Below, in pieces: positions 38,662-48,119 of a stretch of 64,000 bases of DNA. The notes below the pieces were generated by a model. The model was not told where the DNA came from, did no database searches, and was given only the letters and a program-made list of their open reading frames with translations. The stretch's first letter is position 1. Every line of letters starts with the position of its first letter. The stretch covers positions 1 through 64,000 of the forward strand of contig JARGSG010000208.1 of NCBI GenBank assembly GCA_030374805.1, in the 5' to 3' direction. Both the position numbers and the translations under genes were made by a program. This DNA is from Gracilaria gracilis (Eukaryota; Rhodophyta; Florideophyceae; Gracilariales; Gracilariaceae).

Positions 38662-39327
38662 TGTATATAATTCCAATCTCTCTTGTTGGAAGCGACATGT
38701 GTCTGACAAGTTCGGTTCATCACTTCAGACTCCACCAGTGCTTATTCTTTCTGATTTGAAGCTGGAAAAGGCGATGATGGCTCCGGAAGAGTGTGCAACA
38801 CAACAAGCTCGCTTTGCTGAGAGGAAGTTTGGCTTACTGCCTCAGAAGAGTTCTGCTGCTCTGGGGCGTAAGAGAAAGGGCGCAATATATGCTAAAGAAG
38901 AAGTCCAATTTCGACTTCACAGGGCTTTCTAACGTGGCTTTTTCGGCGCTTAGACTACGACTCAGTGGCGCATAGGATATTATCCTCCGGGATGTGACAG
39001 GTGTGGTTCTCATTGTTCAAGGGTTTGTTCATCTTCTACGTGCGGAACAATGTGGAACAAGGTCTAAGTTTTACGTCGATCCACTCATGGGGTGACGATC
39101 TACTTTTACAAAACTCTAAAGGTGCCCGTTTGCTCAAGTCGAATACTCCTCAAGCGCTTCCTTTCCCAACCTGATTCGATTCAGACCAGTCGGCGTTGCG
39201 ATGGCCGCGATTGTTGTAGTTACGACGCCGCGACTTCACTCCATCCATACAGCTATGGTCACATTTTGTTGCTACGGACTCGAAGGTCTGTCCCTTCTTC
39301 ATTTCCACAAGACCAGACAGAGGGTGT
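38662..39327. other. Intergenic between convergent genes
   Basis: No supported gene. A plus-strand frame (38594-38932) overlaps the end of RRP36 and continues past it with some charged stretches, but it has no recognised motif. Confidence 0.5.
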
Positions 39328-40671
39328 TTACACCTTAGAAAGCCTTCCAAGCTTTGAAATCATAAACACACGTTCGACAACGTCCTCAACAACCTTGTCT
39401 GGAGTTGACGCTCCAGAGGTGAGTCCAATCGTTACAGGGCCTGTAGGAAGCCAGTTCTCGATTACTCTTTCTTCACCCAGAGCGGAGCGGTAAAGGATTC
39501 TGTTATCGGGGCCAACGCATTCCGGTCTATCTACCCAGTACGATAGAACACCAGCATGCTCAGCAATTTCTTGTAAATGACTGGTATTTGAAGAGTTAAA
39601 ACCTCCAACGACGATCATAAGGTCTATGTTATCCTTCTCCGCCAGGAGCTCGTACATAGCATCCTGACGCTCTTGAGTCGCATCGCAAATAGTGTCATAC
39701 GCCACAAAGCGGGCATTGAGCTCAGCTGGACCAAACTTTTGCATCATGGTGCGCTCGAAGAGCTTACCAATTGCAGTTGTCTCTGACTTGAGCATAGTGG
39801 TTTGGTTGGCTACTCCTACCGCTTCGAGATCAGTATCCGGGTCGAAGCCTAGGCTCATCGCGTTCTTGAATTTTTCTAGAAACTCTGCTTTGTCTCCACC
39901 GTTGAGAATGTAGTTCGAAACATATTGAGCCTCGTCCATGTTCAACACGACAATATATTTTTCTGCAAACGAAGCTGTTGCAATCGTCTCCTCGTGCTTC
40001 CATTTGCCGTGAATAACAGATGTGCACTTGGCCTTTATGTGCTTGTCCAAGGTATTCCATACCTTCGAGACCCACGGGCATGTAGTATCGACGATACGAG
40101 CTCCCAGTTGATTCAGGTACTGCATCTCTTCTAGAGATGCACCAAAAGCAGGAAGAATGACAACGTCTCCACTTTGGATTCCGGAAAGATCCTTCTTCAT
40201 TCCATCTTGCTCAACGAAAAAGATGTCCATCTCTCTCATACGCTGGTTCACGATGGGATTGTGAATAATCTCGTTTGTGATCCAGATGCGTTCGGTGGGA
40301 TACTGCGTTCTTGTCTCGTATGCCATCGCAACGGCGCGTTCGACACCCCAACAGAAGCCATATGCCTTGGCCAGCTTAACGGTGACATCTCCGCGCACAA
40401 TGGTATTTGCATTGTCAAGAAGCTCCCGCACCAAGTCAGATGTGAACTCCTTTGTGATGGCTCCTTCCGCGGCTTTCCTTGTCTCTTGGAACCCTTTTCG
40501 ATTGTACGTGTCAGACTTGAGAATTTTGCGACGAAGCTGGAATTTGGATACTGTCATTCGCGGCGTTGTGGCGGGGGATGCTGCGTTCCGTTCAACGCTC
40601 GAGCACGCATTTCGGGGGCGGGAGAGCAGCGGGTTTGCGATGAAGGAATTTACAAACCCAAGACCAATCAT
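39328..40671 (-). CDS. ISPH: 4-hydroxy-3-methylbut-2-enyl diphosphate reductase, plastid
   Basis: The last enzyme of the plastid MEP pathway, an iron-sulphur protein making IPP and DMAPP. The start is the ATG at 40671, giving 447 residues; upstream the frame opens only with GTG. The N-terminus [20 protein letters not shown] is an F-containing plastid presequence. The three cluster cysteines are C107 ([11 protein letters not shown]), C198 ([12 protein letters not shown]) and C329 ([12 protein letters not shown]). [11 protein letters not shown] and [11 protein letters not shown] are also family motifs. It resembles the plant/cyanobacterial type with the extra N-terminal region. It is divergent from the PTP-like gene (439 bp). 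Confidence 0.96.
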   Translation of the reverse strand: MIGLGFVNSFIANPLLSRPRNACSSVERNAASPATTPRMTVSKFQLRRKILKSDTYNRKGFQETRKAAEGAITKEFTSDLVRELLDNANTIVRGDVTVKLAKAYGFCWGVERAVAMAYETRTQYPTERIWITNEIIHNPIVNQRMREMDIFFVEQDGMKKDLSGIQSGDVVILPAFGASLEEMQYLNQLGARIVDTTCPWVSKVWNTLDKHIKAKCTSVIHGKWKHEETIATASFAEKYIVVLNMDEAQYVSNYILNGGDKAEFLEKFKNAMSLGFDPDTDLEAVGVANQTTMLKSETTAIGKLFERTMMQKFGPAELNARFVAYDTICDATQERQDAMYELLAEKDNIDLMIVVGGFNSSNTSHLQEIAEHAGVLSYWVDRPECVGPDNRILYRSALGEERVIENWLPTGPVTIGLTSGASTPDKVVEDVVERVFMISKLGRLSKV

Positions 40672-41110
40672 GCTGATAGCTGGAGAGAAGGAGGACGTAA
40701 CGACAGACGGCCGATGTTCCGATCGCGCACGCAGCGAAATGATGTTGCTACGGCCCCACTGCTGGCAAGGCACGAAATCGGTTGGGAGTCCCACTTGGGA
40801 CCACAGACTGGCCGGCACGGCCACGCAAGGTGCCACTGCCACACAGCTCGCCAGATCTTTTCTGTTTGTGCAGCCTCCAATCACATGGGGCGGTTGGCGC
40901 TTCGCTTCACAGTTTATTGCCCACTCATCTCCGCGCCTCGAGCAGTAGTGCGCCGTGTCGCTGCGACATTCGCATGCAACAAAATTTGCACCTGATGAAT
41001 CTCCCTCTCATTCCCACTTTATCGCTGCCCCATTGCGTAACTCCCGTCTTCATAATGGCTTGCTACTGCTCCGCCGCACTTTCCAACGACTTCATTCAAC
41101 TTTTCCATCG
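40672..41110. promoter_or_regulatory. Divergent promoter, IspH and PTP-like gene
   Basis: 439 bp with no gene; ORFs on both strands start at GTG only. No clear motif stands out. Confidence 0.45.
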
Positions 41111-41975
41111 ATGTTCTCCCCGAACAGCGCACCTCCCGCAGACGATGATGCTTCCAAGCCAGCGTTTGCGCACGCACACGCACCACTGCCCTCCACACGG
41201 AGGTCATCGCCAACTGCCATTCCGCTGAGCCCCCGTCGATTGCGTCCGCAGCCTATCGCCTGTTCGAACAGCAGTCTGCCCAATTCTCCTAGTGGTCTCG
41301 TGCGAGCATGGACTCAAAGCCGTTCAATCTCCTCCACGCTTGACTTGTCGCGCAATTATGTCAGCATATTGTTGCTTTCCAACAGATGTCGACGTGCCGC
41401 TTACGCCGAGAAGCAGTTGTTGAAAACCGCCGAACGTTATTCCGTGTCACGGAGATTGTTAGTTCTCAGTGCGGGATTGTTTTCGCAACCAGGCGAAATG
41501 CTCCCTGCCAAACTGATTACCGCTGCACGAGATCGCGACATTGACCTCTCCGAGGAGCGTCCCTGTGCCGCGTTCAGCTTATCAGATTGTAAGTTTCCAT
41601 TTCATGGCGTAAAAACCTCAACTATCCAATCCAGTACACGTAACAAGTCTACTGACGACTGTGTGTAATTCTTCTTCATTAGTGGATTACTATGACTACA
41701 TTATAGTGGTCGACCGCAATGTCAGAGACAGGTTATTGATGATGGCGGAGACACATGCACACAAATCAGGAGGCCACCTTTATGAATGGGAACGGAAAAT
41801 TCGTTTGCTCTGCGATTTCGAGAATGCCCTTCCTCGTAATCAGCGCTCAACTGGTATGCCATTAGACGTGCCATCCTTCAATACCCCGTTCCATCTGGGT
41901 ACCAGCATGGATATTGTACAAGGTGCATGTGATATGATCATAAGGTCACTCATAGCAGCTGGTCTTGATGGATAG
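41111..41975 (+). CDS. Low-molecular-weight PTP-fold protein lacking the nucleophile (2 exons)
   Basis: Exons 41111-41588 and 41683-41975, with a 94-bp intron (donor GTAAGT, branch ACTGAC, acceptor TTAG), give 256 residues. The first 80 residues are Pro/Ser/Arg-rich. The rest aligns with low-molecular-weight phosphotyrosine phosphatase (about 83-250): RRLLVLSAGLFSQPGEMLP matches the strand after the P-loop, and DYYDYIIVVDRNVRDRL the FDYILxMDxxNxxDL motif. The P-loop is L88-L-S-N-R-C-R-R instead of C-x-G-N-x-C-R-S. The nucleophilic Cys is therefore Leu, while N91, C93 and R94 remain. LDVP near 220 holds the general-acid Asp region. It is likely a pseudophosphatase that still binds phosphate. 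The ATG at 41111 is the first in frame. Confidence 0.75.
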
Positions 41976-41979
41976 TGAT

Positions 41980-41999
41980 CCACTACTACTACGTAGTGG
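41980..41999. repeat. Hairpin just after the PTP-like stop
   Basis: CCACTAC, six bases, GTAGTGG; the arms start 5 bp after the stop codon. It could form a stem in the 3' UTR. Confidence 0.65.
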
Positions 42000-42057
42000 T
42001 AGCTACTGTGTAACAGGCGCCAATGTTGTACAGGTAGAACGCACTCAACTCATTTGT

Positions 42058-42071
42058 ACTACATATGTAGT
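42058..42071. repeat. Perfect 14-bp palindrome
   Basis: ACTACAT followed by ATGTAGT, 83 bp past the PTP-like stop. At this length it could occur by chance. Confidence 0.6.
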
Positions 42072-42726
42072 CAAGCACATCGTTGTGAATAGATTACGTT
42101 TCTACAACAAGATAACTCAGGACTTGTCCCTTTCTAATAGTAGTCGTTGATGATACACAAGCATTGGGTTAACTATAAAGGTCACAAAGTACCATTTTAC
42201 TCCAAACTAGCATGCCCTCCAAGACGCAAACTTTCAATCGCTTCACATGTGCACAACCTGCGCGGCCCAACAATGCCACCGACTGCAAACCGTCCTCGCT
42301 ACAGCAACATACACTCATTTGCACTACTTTTTCGCCGTTTATCATGACAGCTAGAAACGGAATCTGGGGAAAAACATGAGATGTACAACAGACAAAACGC
42401 TACTAAGCGCGAAGAATATACACGGAATTGAGTTCGCTGAGCCAGTTACGTTTACAAGGCCAAATGGCATTGTCCACTCTCGTGTAGTCCGAAATGAAAA
42501 CGGCGTTGAAAAGATAGTACAAAAAGTAGCTTGAGCGAAACAGTAGGCAGCATATAAGCACAAAGGCGTTTGTATACACACAGCAAGAGCAATAACGAGC
42601 TCAAGTTATACATTGATGATACAGAAATGATACAAGAGGAAATCACACATGAGGCCACGGTGAAGTTAATGAATGTTGATGCCATAGAGCAGGAAGAAAT
42701 GATACAGGTATAGATGGTGATTGTAA

Positions 42727-43428
42727 TTACATGTTGAGCTCAGCCTTAAGAATCTCATTCTCCTTGACGAGCATTACATTGTGTGCTTTGAGTCTGCGAG
42801 CCTCCTCCACAGCCTGGGTGGCCTTCTCGGCGAGCACAGCGGTTTGTTTCATGAGTTGCTCCACTTCTGCAGAAAGTCCAATAAGAGTCCTACTCCTCTT
42901 CTCCCTGGAACGAGCGGCAGAAGCACGGTTACGTAAACGACGTTTGTGCAACATAATTCGGCGCTCATGCTCTGTCATCTTTCTGGAGCGTGCGGCGGTG
43001 GTGCCCTTTAAATCGGAGAGCTCATTGTGAGTGACAGAAGGAGAAGACGAGGAGGAAGCAGCAGCCTTGTCAAGAATGGACACCGGGGAGGTTGGCAGCG
43101 GTCGGATGGTGAGGTGGTTCGGTGGGCTACACGGCTGCAAAGAGGCGCAGCGCACAAACGAGTCTTGCGAGGAGAGAGAGCACGAGGAGGGCTGCGGCGG
43201 AGAGCAGGGGATGGAGTGCGGACGTGTAGGCTCCTCCTTTATGGGGATTGGGATGGGGGCCGACGGGGTGAAGGGGTAGGAAAACGAATCCAGTGTGGGC
43301 GACGAAGAGAAGTCGGGGTACACGGAGGGCACTGGGGCGCATTCGGGGAACTCGGGCATGGTCCACGCCGTGCCCTCGGCGCCAGCGATGGCGGCGTGAT
43401 GAAGGTCGTGCAAGGGAACGTCTTCCAT
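42727..43428 (-). CDS. bZIP transcription factor
   Basis: A 233-residue intronless nuclear protein with ATG at 43428. Residues about 1-135 are Pro/Ser-rich (activation-domain-like) and contain PIKEEPT, a sumoylation-type motif. The bZIP domain is at about 150-232: the basic region RRLRNRASAARSREKRSR carries the N-x7-R signature (N...AARSR). A leucine zipper follows with hydrophobic heptads to NEILKAEL at the very end. The promoter lies in a GC-rich island. G-box sites, the typical target of such factors, occur at 37966 and 45608 in this window; any link is inference. Confidence 0.93.
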   Translation of the reverse strand: MEDVPLHDLHHAAIAGAEGTAWTMPEFPECAPVPSVYPDFSSSPTLDSFSYPFTPSAPIPIPIKEEPTRPHSIPCSPPQPSSCSLSSQDSFVRCASLQPCSPPNHLTIRPLPTSPVSILDKAAASSSSSPSVTHNELSDLKGTTAARSRKMTEHERRIMLHKRRLRNRASAARSREKRSRTLIGLSAEVEQLMKQTAVLAEKATQAVEEARRLKAHNVMLVKENEILKAELNM

Positions 43429-44515
43429 GTAGCGCGGGAGCTAGAGGTGTGGGGATGGAGAGGGTGGGAGAGAGAGGAAAAAGTGGGAGATGTGAGGAGA
43501 TGAGGAGGGGGAAGGCAGTGGGTGGCGGGTGGAGTGGGTGAAGGAGGAGGAGTGGGTGGTGGTTGAGACGAGCGCGGAAGGGGAGGAGGGAGGAGGCGGA
43601 GCGAGCAGCGGCTGCGAAAGTTGGGCCGGGGTGACAAGGCTTTAGGCGTTTGTTTGGGTGAACGCAGCACACGCACGTGAGAGGCGTGCGCGAGCGCATC
43701 GCCATCCGAGTGCAGCGCGGTGGCGACGCTTTCATACGCACCGCAACACGCGGGACAAGCGCGCCGTTGGCGGCGCTGGCTTAGCAGTGAAAACGGCGCA
43801 AAAACTTTCTGGTTTCATGTTTCGTGGCGTGCCGGAGCACGCGCGCCAATGCGCGAGCGCCAAGCGGTCACTTTTGTTGCCAGCCGTGCGCCGCGCGCGC
43901 GTGCGCGGCGCGTGCGCGCCTGGCGCGACCTAACGCAATCGCTGGCGCCTGCGCTTCACTTTTGGTGCATCGACGCAAGTGACGGAACGGCGCTGCCGTG
44001 CTTCGCGAGACGCTAACCAAAAGTCGTCGCTGCGCGCGTGAGAGCTGCGCACGCGAGCACACGCACTGCAGGCGTCGCCGCAGTCATGACCATTGCGCAC
44101 CGCCGCCAGTAAGCTGCTCGCCAGCGCACCATCGGTAGACGGATAGATGTGCATATAATACAAGTGCCAGTACGTTCAGATACGTATACAATACTGTAAA
44201 GGCTATGGGCTACGCTTGGTAAGGTCATGCGGTGCAGTAAAGGTGAGGCAAGTACTACGTTGACGGCAAAGCGAGCAAATCGTGTCTGAACGGAAACGGC
44301 GACACGGCCCGAAAATCATGGCGCCGGAACGGCGGCGTTTATGGTTGGTGCTTTCTGCAAACAAATGTACTGCAATGGAAACGCTGCAAACTAATTGGCT
44401 CAGCGAAGCGCAATCCGCCGCCCGCCATGCTTGCGCTTTACAGCGCTGCGCTTCGCGCGCTGTAAAGCATGCAGCACACGTACACTACCTTCTCTGTTCT
44501 CTTCGTGCTGCGCCG
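43429..44515. other. GC-rich island with a long hairpin
   Basis: No supported gene. The CpG-rich part (about 43540-44130) lies upstream of the bZIP start and is rich in GCGC and CGCG. The hairpin at 44435-44468 is near the Sds3 end. Confidence 0.5.
44435..44468 (-). terminator. 12-bp-stem hairpin in the Sds3 3' region
   Basis: GCTTTACAGCGC (44435-44446) and its exact reverse complement GCGCTGTAAAGC (44457-44468) are separated by 10 bases. It lies 48-81 bases past the stop codon of the minus-strand Sds3-like gene. A 12-bp perfect stem this close is unlikely by chance. A role in 3'-end formation or RNA stability is inference. Confidence 0.55.
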
Positions 44516-45448
44516 TCAGTTGTTCATGGCCGCGTTGCAGTTGGAGCCGTTCGCTGGCTTGAGCGATAGCTTCCCGGACCGAAGGTGGCTCACGTAGATT
44601 CGGTGGTCTGTCCCTGCGCCGTCAAATTAGCACAAACATATCAGTCAGCTCGCACTTGATACCACTCTTCAGTTCGCATTCAACTCGCGCCGCCACTTAC
44701 CGTCATCGGCGCGGATGTGAACCTCCTTCGAGTTCACCGACATCAGCACCCCGCTGTACTTGAGAACCCCCTTTGACTCCGATAGCCCGCCGCCACCCTT
44801 TCCCACCGAGTACAGCTCCACGGCGTCCCCCTTTTCAAGCCGAAGGTCGTGGTAGTGCAGAGTTCCCTTTGACGAGTGAATCTTGTCAAGTACCACTACC
44901 CCATCGCCCACACGATCTACGTGCGTCGACGACTTGTGCATAGGCACGTCAATTGCGCTTAGCAGATCGTTCATATCCGCCATAAGTTCGTCCGGTGTCA
45001 CACCCACTCTCAGCACTCCTTGCCTCTCCAATCCACTAAGAAACGGTGACACCGCCACCTTCTTTGTCGCGCGTTGTCCGTAATGAATTCTCGACCGCTT
45101 TCTCTTCTTCGGTCCGCCCCTCATGCCATCCAACCGTTTTCTCTTGTCCACGTTTACGGTCAACATCTTGATGCGCAACCTTCGTTTGCTACATTCAAAT
45201 TCATTATACGCTTGTTGCAGTTGCAGGTGGAAGTTGGCACGCAGATTTTCCAGTTGCAAATCGCGATGATCCGCCGCGATTTGCAGCCGTTTCAGAGCCA
45301 ATGTCTGTAGTTTGTGGAACATTGGTGAGGAGGCTGCGTTGAAAGCCGCCTTGATTTGCTCGCGTTCGCGACGAAGAAGTTGTAGGTCCGACGCGAGTTG
45401 ACGCTCCCTTTGCGCGTCGACTTCTGCTGAAGACGGAGAGTTCTGCAT
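44516..45448 (-). CDS. SDS3: Sds3-like subunit of the Sin3 histone deacetylase complex (2 exons)
   Basis: Exons 44701-45448 and 44516-44613, with an 87-bp intron (donor GTAAGT, acceptor GCAG), give 281 residues. The intron is proposed because without it the frame loses the family-like end; the join gives RADDGTDHRIYVSHLRSGKL. The N-terminal half (about 10-105) is a coiled coil with KLQTLALKRLQIAADHRDLQ and LENLRANFHLQLQQAYNEFE, as in Sds3/BRMS1. A basic KKRKRSR (about 114-120) could be a nuclear signal. The C-terminal part (about 195-270) resembles the capping region, with YSGVLMSVNSKEVHIRADD. It would act in transcriptional repression. Confidence 0.75.
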
Positions 45449-46072
45449 GGCGTTGCGTTGGACTCGACGGAAGCGCGCCGGGTTGGCGGTAAAGAAGGAG
45501 CCCGTTTACTGCTTGCCCGCCGGTCGTTGACGGCTGCGCGCGTGGCAGTCGTTCAAGTGGTGGCTATCGAGTTTGGTTTCTCAAAGCAGCTCGTGTTTCT
45601 GTGTGCACGTGTGCCACGTGGCACACACGTCATGGCTCTGTTGTGCTCATTTTGATGCAAAGCAATTCACCTGCTGTCTGTCCCCCGGATCAAACAGTTG
45701 GCATCACTCGTGTCTCTTCTTCCACCCACCGCTCAACGAGTGTCGTCGTGCTTTATACGTACAGCCCTAACAACAACATGATGTATTTAGATCGCATTTC
45801 AGCCGAAAAGAGCCGCATCTACCGATTCCCCCAAGCGGTATATGATAATCCCCATTCCTGCGCTTAATTCTTCAGCTCAAGAGCTTGAGAAAGCTCGCAC
45901 TGTCGTGCATACATGGCACCATTTTGTCAGCGCCTGGCGAATCACTTAAAAGCTACTTCCCCATCATGATGCGTCTCTGCTGCCGTAACCACGAACTCCT
46001 CTCTCTGCCCATGAAACCAGTTTTACTTGTCCCACAACGCCAGAAACTTCAGCAACAGCTCTCGAGAACGCC
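45449..46072. promoter_or_regulatory. Divergent promoter with a perfect G-box palindrome
   Basis: No gene is supported. It contains the 18-bp palindrome at 45608-45625 (core GCCACGTGGC), 160 bp upstream of the Sds3-like ATG and 450 bp upstream of the I9-like ATG. Confidence 0.5.
45608..45625. promoter_or_regulatory. 18-bp palindrome containing a G-box
   Basis: GTGTGCCAC followed by GTGGCACAC. The centre GCCACGTGGC is a canonical G-box (plant bZIP/bHLH target). Confidence 0.65.
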
Positions 46073-46444
46073 ATGCTTTTCCTCGCCGCCATTATTTCCA
46101 TCTTCGCCTCTGCTGTCACTAACTCTCAACTCACTCAAATTTTACCCGCTCAGTACGAGCCCACTCAACTTCCGTCCGCTCAATTTCAACCTACTCAGCT
46201 TCCGTCTGAAACCTACTTCACCTTCATTGTATCTATCCAAGATGAGTACAATGCGTCTGCTGTGGCCCAACATGTAGATGATCGTGCTTCATCCGACCTT
46301 AATGACTGGTCCGGCAAAGTTGAATTCGTTCATGATTTTATCGGGGTTCTCATCATCAAGGGTGAGAGGAATACATGTGATGTCATAATACACGTGCAGG
46401 GCATTAAATCCTGTCAAATCGATACAGAGGTTTTTGCGTTATAA
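46073..46444 (+). CDS. Small secreted I9-like protein, copy 2
   Basis: A 123-residue protein with a signal peptide (MLFLAAIISIFASAVTNS). A short linker follows with repeated QLPSAQF/TQLPSE units, then one I9-like domain. That domain runs YFTFIVSIQDEYNASAVAQH to VQGIKSCQIDTEVFAL. It aligns with the protein at 16413 over the whole domain: a D/A-W-SGxVE motif, then VLI[IV]KGE-x2-TC, then the ending SC-x2-D-x-EVF. Subtilisin propeptides and yeast Pbi2 share this arrangement. No protease domain follows. The two genes are 30 kb apart, in the same orientation, and diverged to about 40-45% identity by eye. A possible duplicate-gene family of secreted inhibitors. Confidence 0.7.
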   Translation: MLFLAAIISIFASAVTNSQLTQILPAQYEPTQLPSAQFQPTQLPSETYFTFIVSIQDEYNASAVAQHVDDRASSDLNDWSGKVEFVHDFIGVLIIKGERNTCDVIIHVQGIKSCQIDTEVFAL

Positions 46445-46720
46445 ACTTCGAACACCTAATCGATTGATAGTCCAATGGCACGAATGGGAAAAATATAAAA
46501 CCGAGGCTACGATATCGGCCAACCAATGCCTCCCGTGACGAAGAACTGCGGTTGCAACACGTCGAGACCACCGCCGTACAGAGTGTTATACAAGAAGTGC
46601 TTAAGCAGTTCTTGGCCTTGCTCAGAAGAGAGAACTAGTTGCATGCAGTTTTCTCTTAACTTTGAAATAGAGAATTAATGTTTGCATGAAACTAAACTGA
46701 TTTTTTGTATCTTCGATAGG

Positions 46721-47005
46721 TCCATCCCGGGATGGGCCCATACAACACTGGATTTCTTTTTATCGAGCGGAAGCTACGTCAATATTGTTGTAGGTCTACA
46801 AGGGTAATACCATTCTCGTTCATGGCGTGTGCACAAAACATTAGACTTGTGGGAGCTGCAGCACATCTCTTACTTTGGTCAGGCTTTCCCAAAATGCCAC
46901 GGGGGTAACGCTACGTCCTCATGGGATGGGATAACTTACTCTGTAAACAGACCAGTTGGGACACCGATTGGTCAGGTTCTACGGAAATGCGGAAATGCCA
47001 CGTGA
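46721..47005 (+). pseudogene. Exon-like piece of an unrecognised secreted protein
   Basis: After a good intron acceptor (CTGAT branch, T-rich run, CGATAG at 46711-46719) one frame reads IPGWAHTTLDFFLSS, then a single TAA, then HKTLDLWELQHISYFGQAFP, SSWDGITYSVNRPVG and KCGNAT. It ends at a strong donor-like GTGAGT. It has two NAT glycosylation sequons and cysteines. It looks like one or two exons of a secreted or membrane protein, or a broken copy. I cannot name it. Confidence 0.25.
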
Positions 47006-47108
47006 GTGTGAAGACAACATTGTGGACGTTCTTGAACTTCCTAAAAACTTACGCCGTAGCTGCCAACGGTAAATTGTATACCAACTACCCAATAAATATC
47101 TTCGAAGG

Positions 47109-47119
47109 TACCGACGGTA
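47109..47119. promoter_or_regulatory. TACC-N3-GGTA element
   Basis: Exact copy with spacer GAC, in gene-poor DNA 1 kb upstream of the membrane protein at 48120. Confidence 0.4.
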
Positions 47120-48119
47120 GTTATCAGGTGAAGTCGATGCATGAACGACGGACCATGACCATGATGTCGGACAACTGCGGACAATTGATGTCCGCACTCC
47201 GTGCATTTGATAAAATCAAGAAGCAGACGTTTATTGTCCTGGTAGAGACAATGATCCTCGTCTGTAGAGATGTAGTGAACGATGCGGTTTAGCGCTCTCA
47301 AGAAGATCCCCTCTCCCAATTGTGAATTGTTTCCCAGTTCACAGTCATGACTATTGAGGGGGGCAGCTATCTACACGCACTGCAAATAGCTGGAATCTCT
47401 GCGATTTAGTAGAGTTTTAGGGGGGGGTGTTTTCCTACAGTTGTCTACGGTCAGTGTGGTTGTCCCTTTTTGGCCTTCTTTATGAGAGAGAACTACCTTT
47501 AGATACGATCTATAGATAACTATCCGGCCGCCACGGAATCAGGGGCGGTTGACCACAGTAAAGCAGTTGTCCTTACCCATGACTATAATATACTCGCATT
47601 GTTGCACAACTTGGATTGGTCATAGTTCCTCCGCATTTCTCTCTCTCGCCATGTGCGCTGTTGCCATTTCAAGTATGGCTTAATCGAGGAAAAAGCATCA
47701 GCCCTAACATCTCAAAACTTTTTTCCCTCCATCGTTTACGAACGCGGATGCTGATTTGAAAGAGATACTCCCGGGCAAGTAAGGATATAAATTGTCCAGG
47801 GCTGGTTATTATTGTTGTTGTTCTATATTCCCGGCACTACGGATGCTGGTCGTCAACCTGAGCCTACCAAGATTCCTGAACGAGAGCCAACACCTTCGCC
47901 ACTGATCATTTTCCGCACACCGTCATTCTCTCAAAAGGGGAGCCTACATGACTACCATCCTGTGCCGACAATAGTTTGAACGCACTTTATCTGATATCGT
48001 CAGTTACTACTATTACTCGTTCGAAGCTCTGTTCCACAACCAGGTCATCGCTCCGTTCATTACTGCGTCAAAGAAGGATCGTCCGCGAAGCTTTTGAGCT
48101 CTAACGAGAAGAAAAGAAC

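Larger units (their letters stand above)
41976..42726. other. Intergenic, with two palindromes
   Basis: No supported gene between the convergent PTP-like and bZIP genes. Hairpins lie at 41980-41999 and 42058-42071. Confidence 0.5.
46445..48119. other. Gene-poor stretch with an exon-like piece
   Basis: No supported complete gene. An exon-like stretch is at 46721-47005 (next entry) and a TACC-N3-GGTA element at 47109. An ATG frame at 46921-47292 has no recognisable features. Confidence 0.45.

Noticed and set aside
38594-38932. Frame overlapping the RRP36 end and running past it
   Set aside because: It is out of frame with a well-supported gene and lacks an own conserved region.
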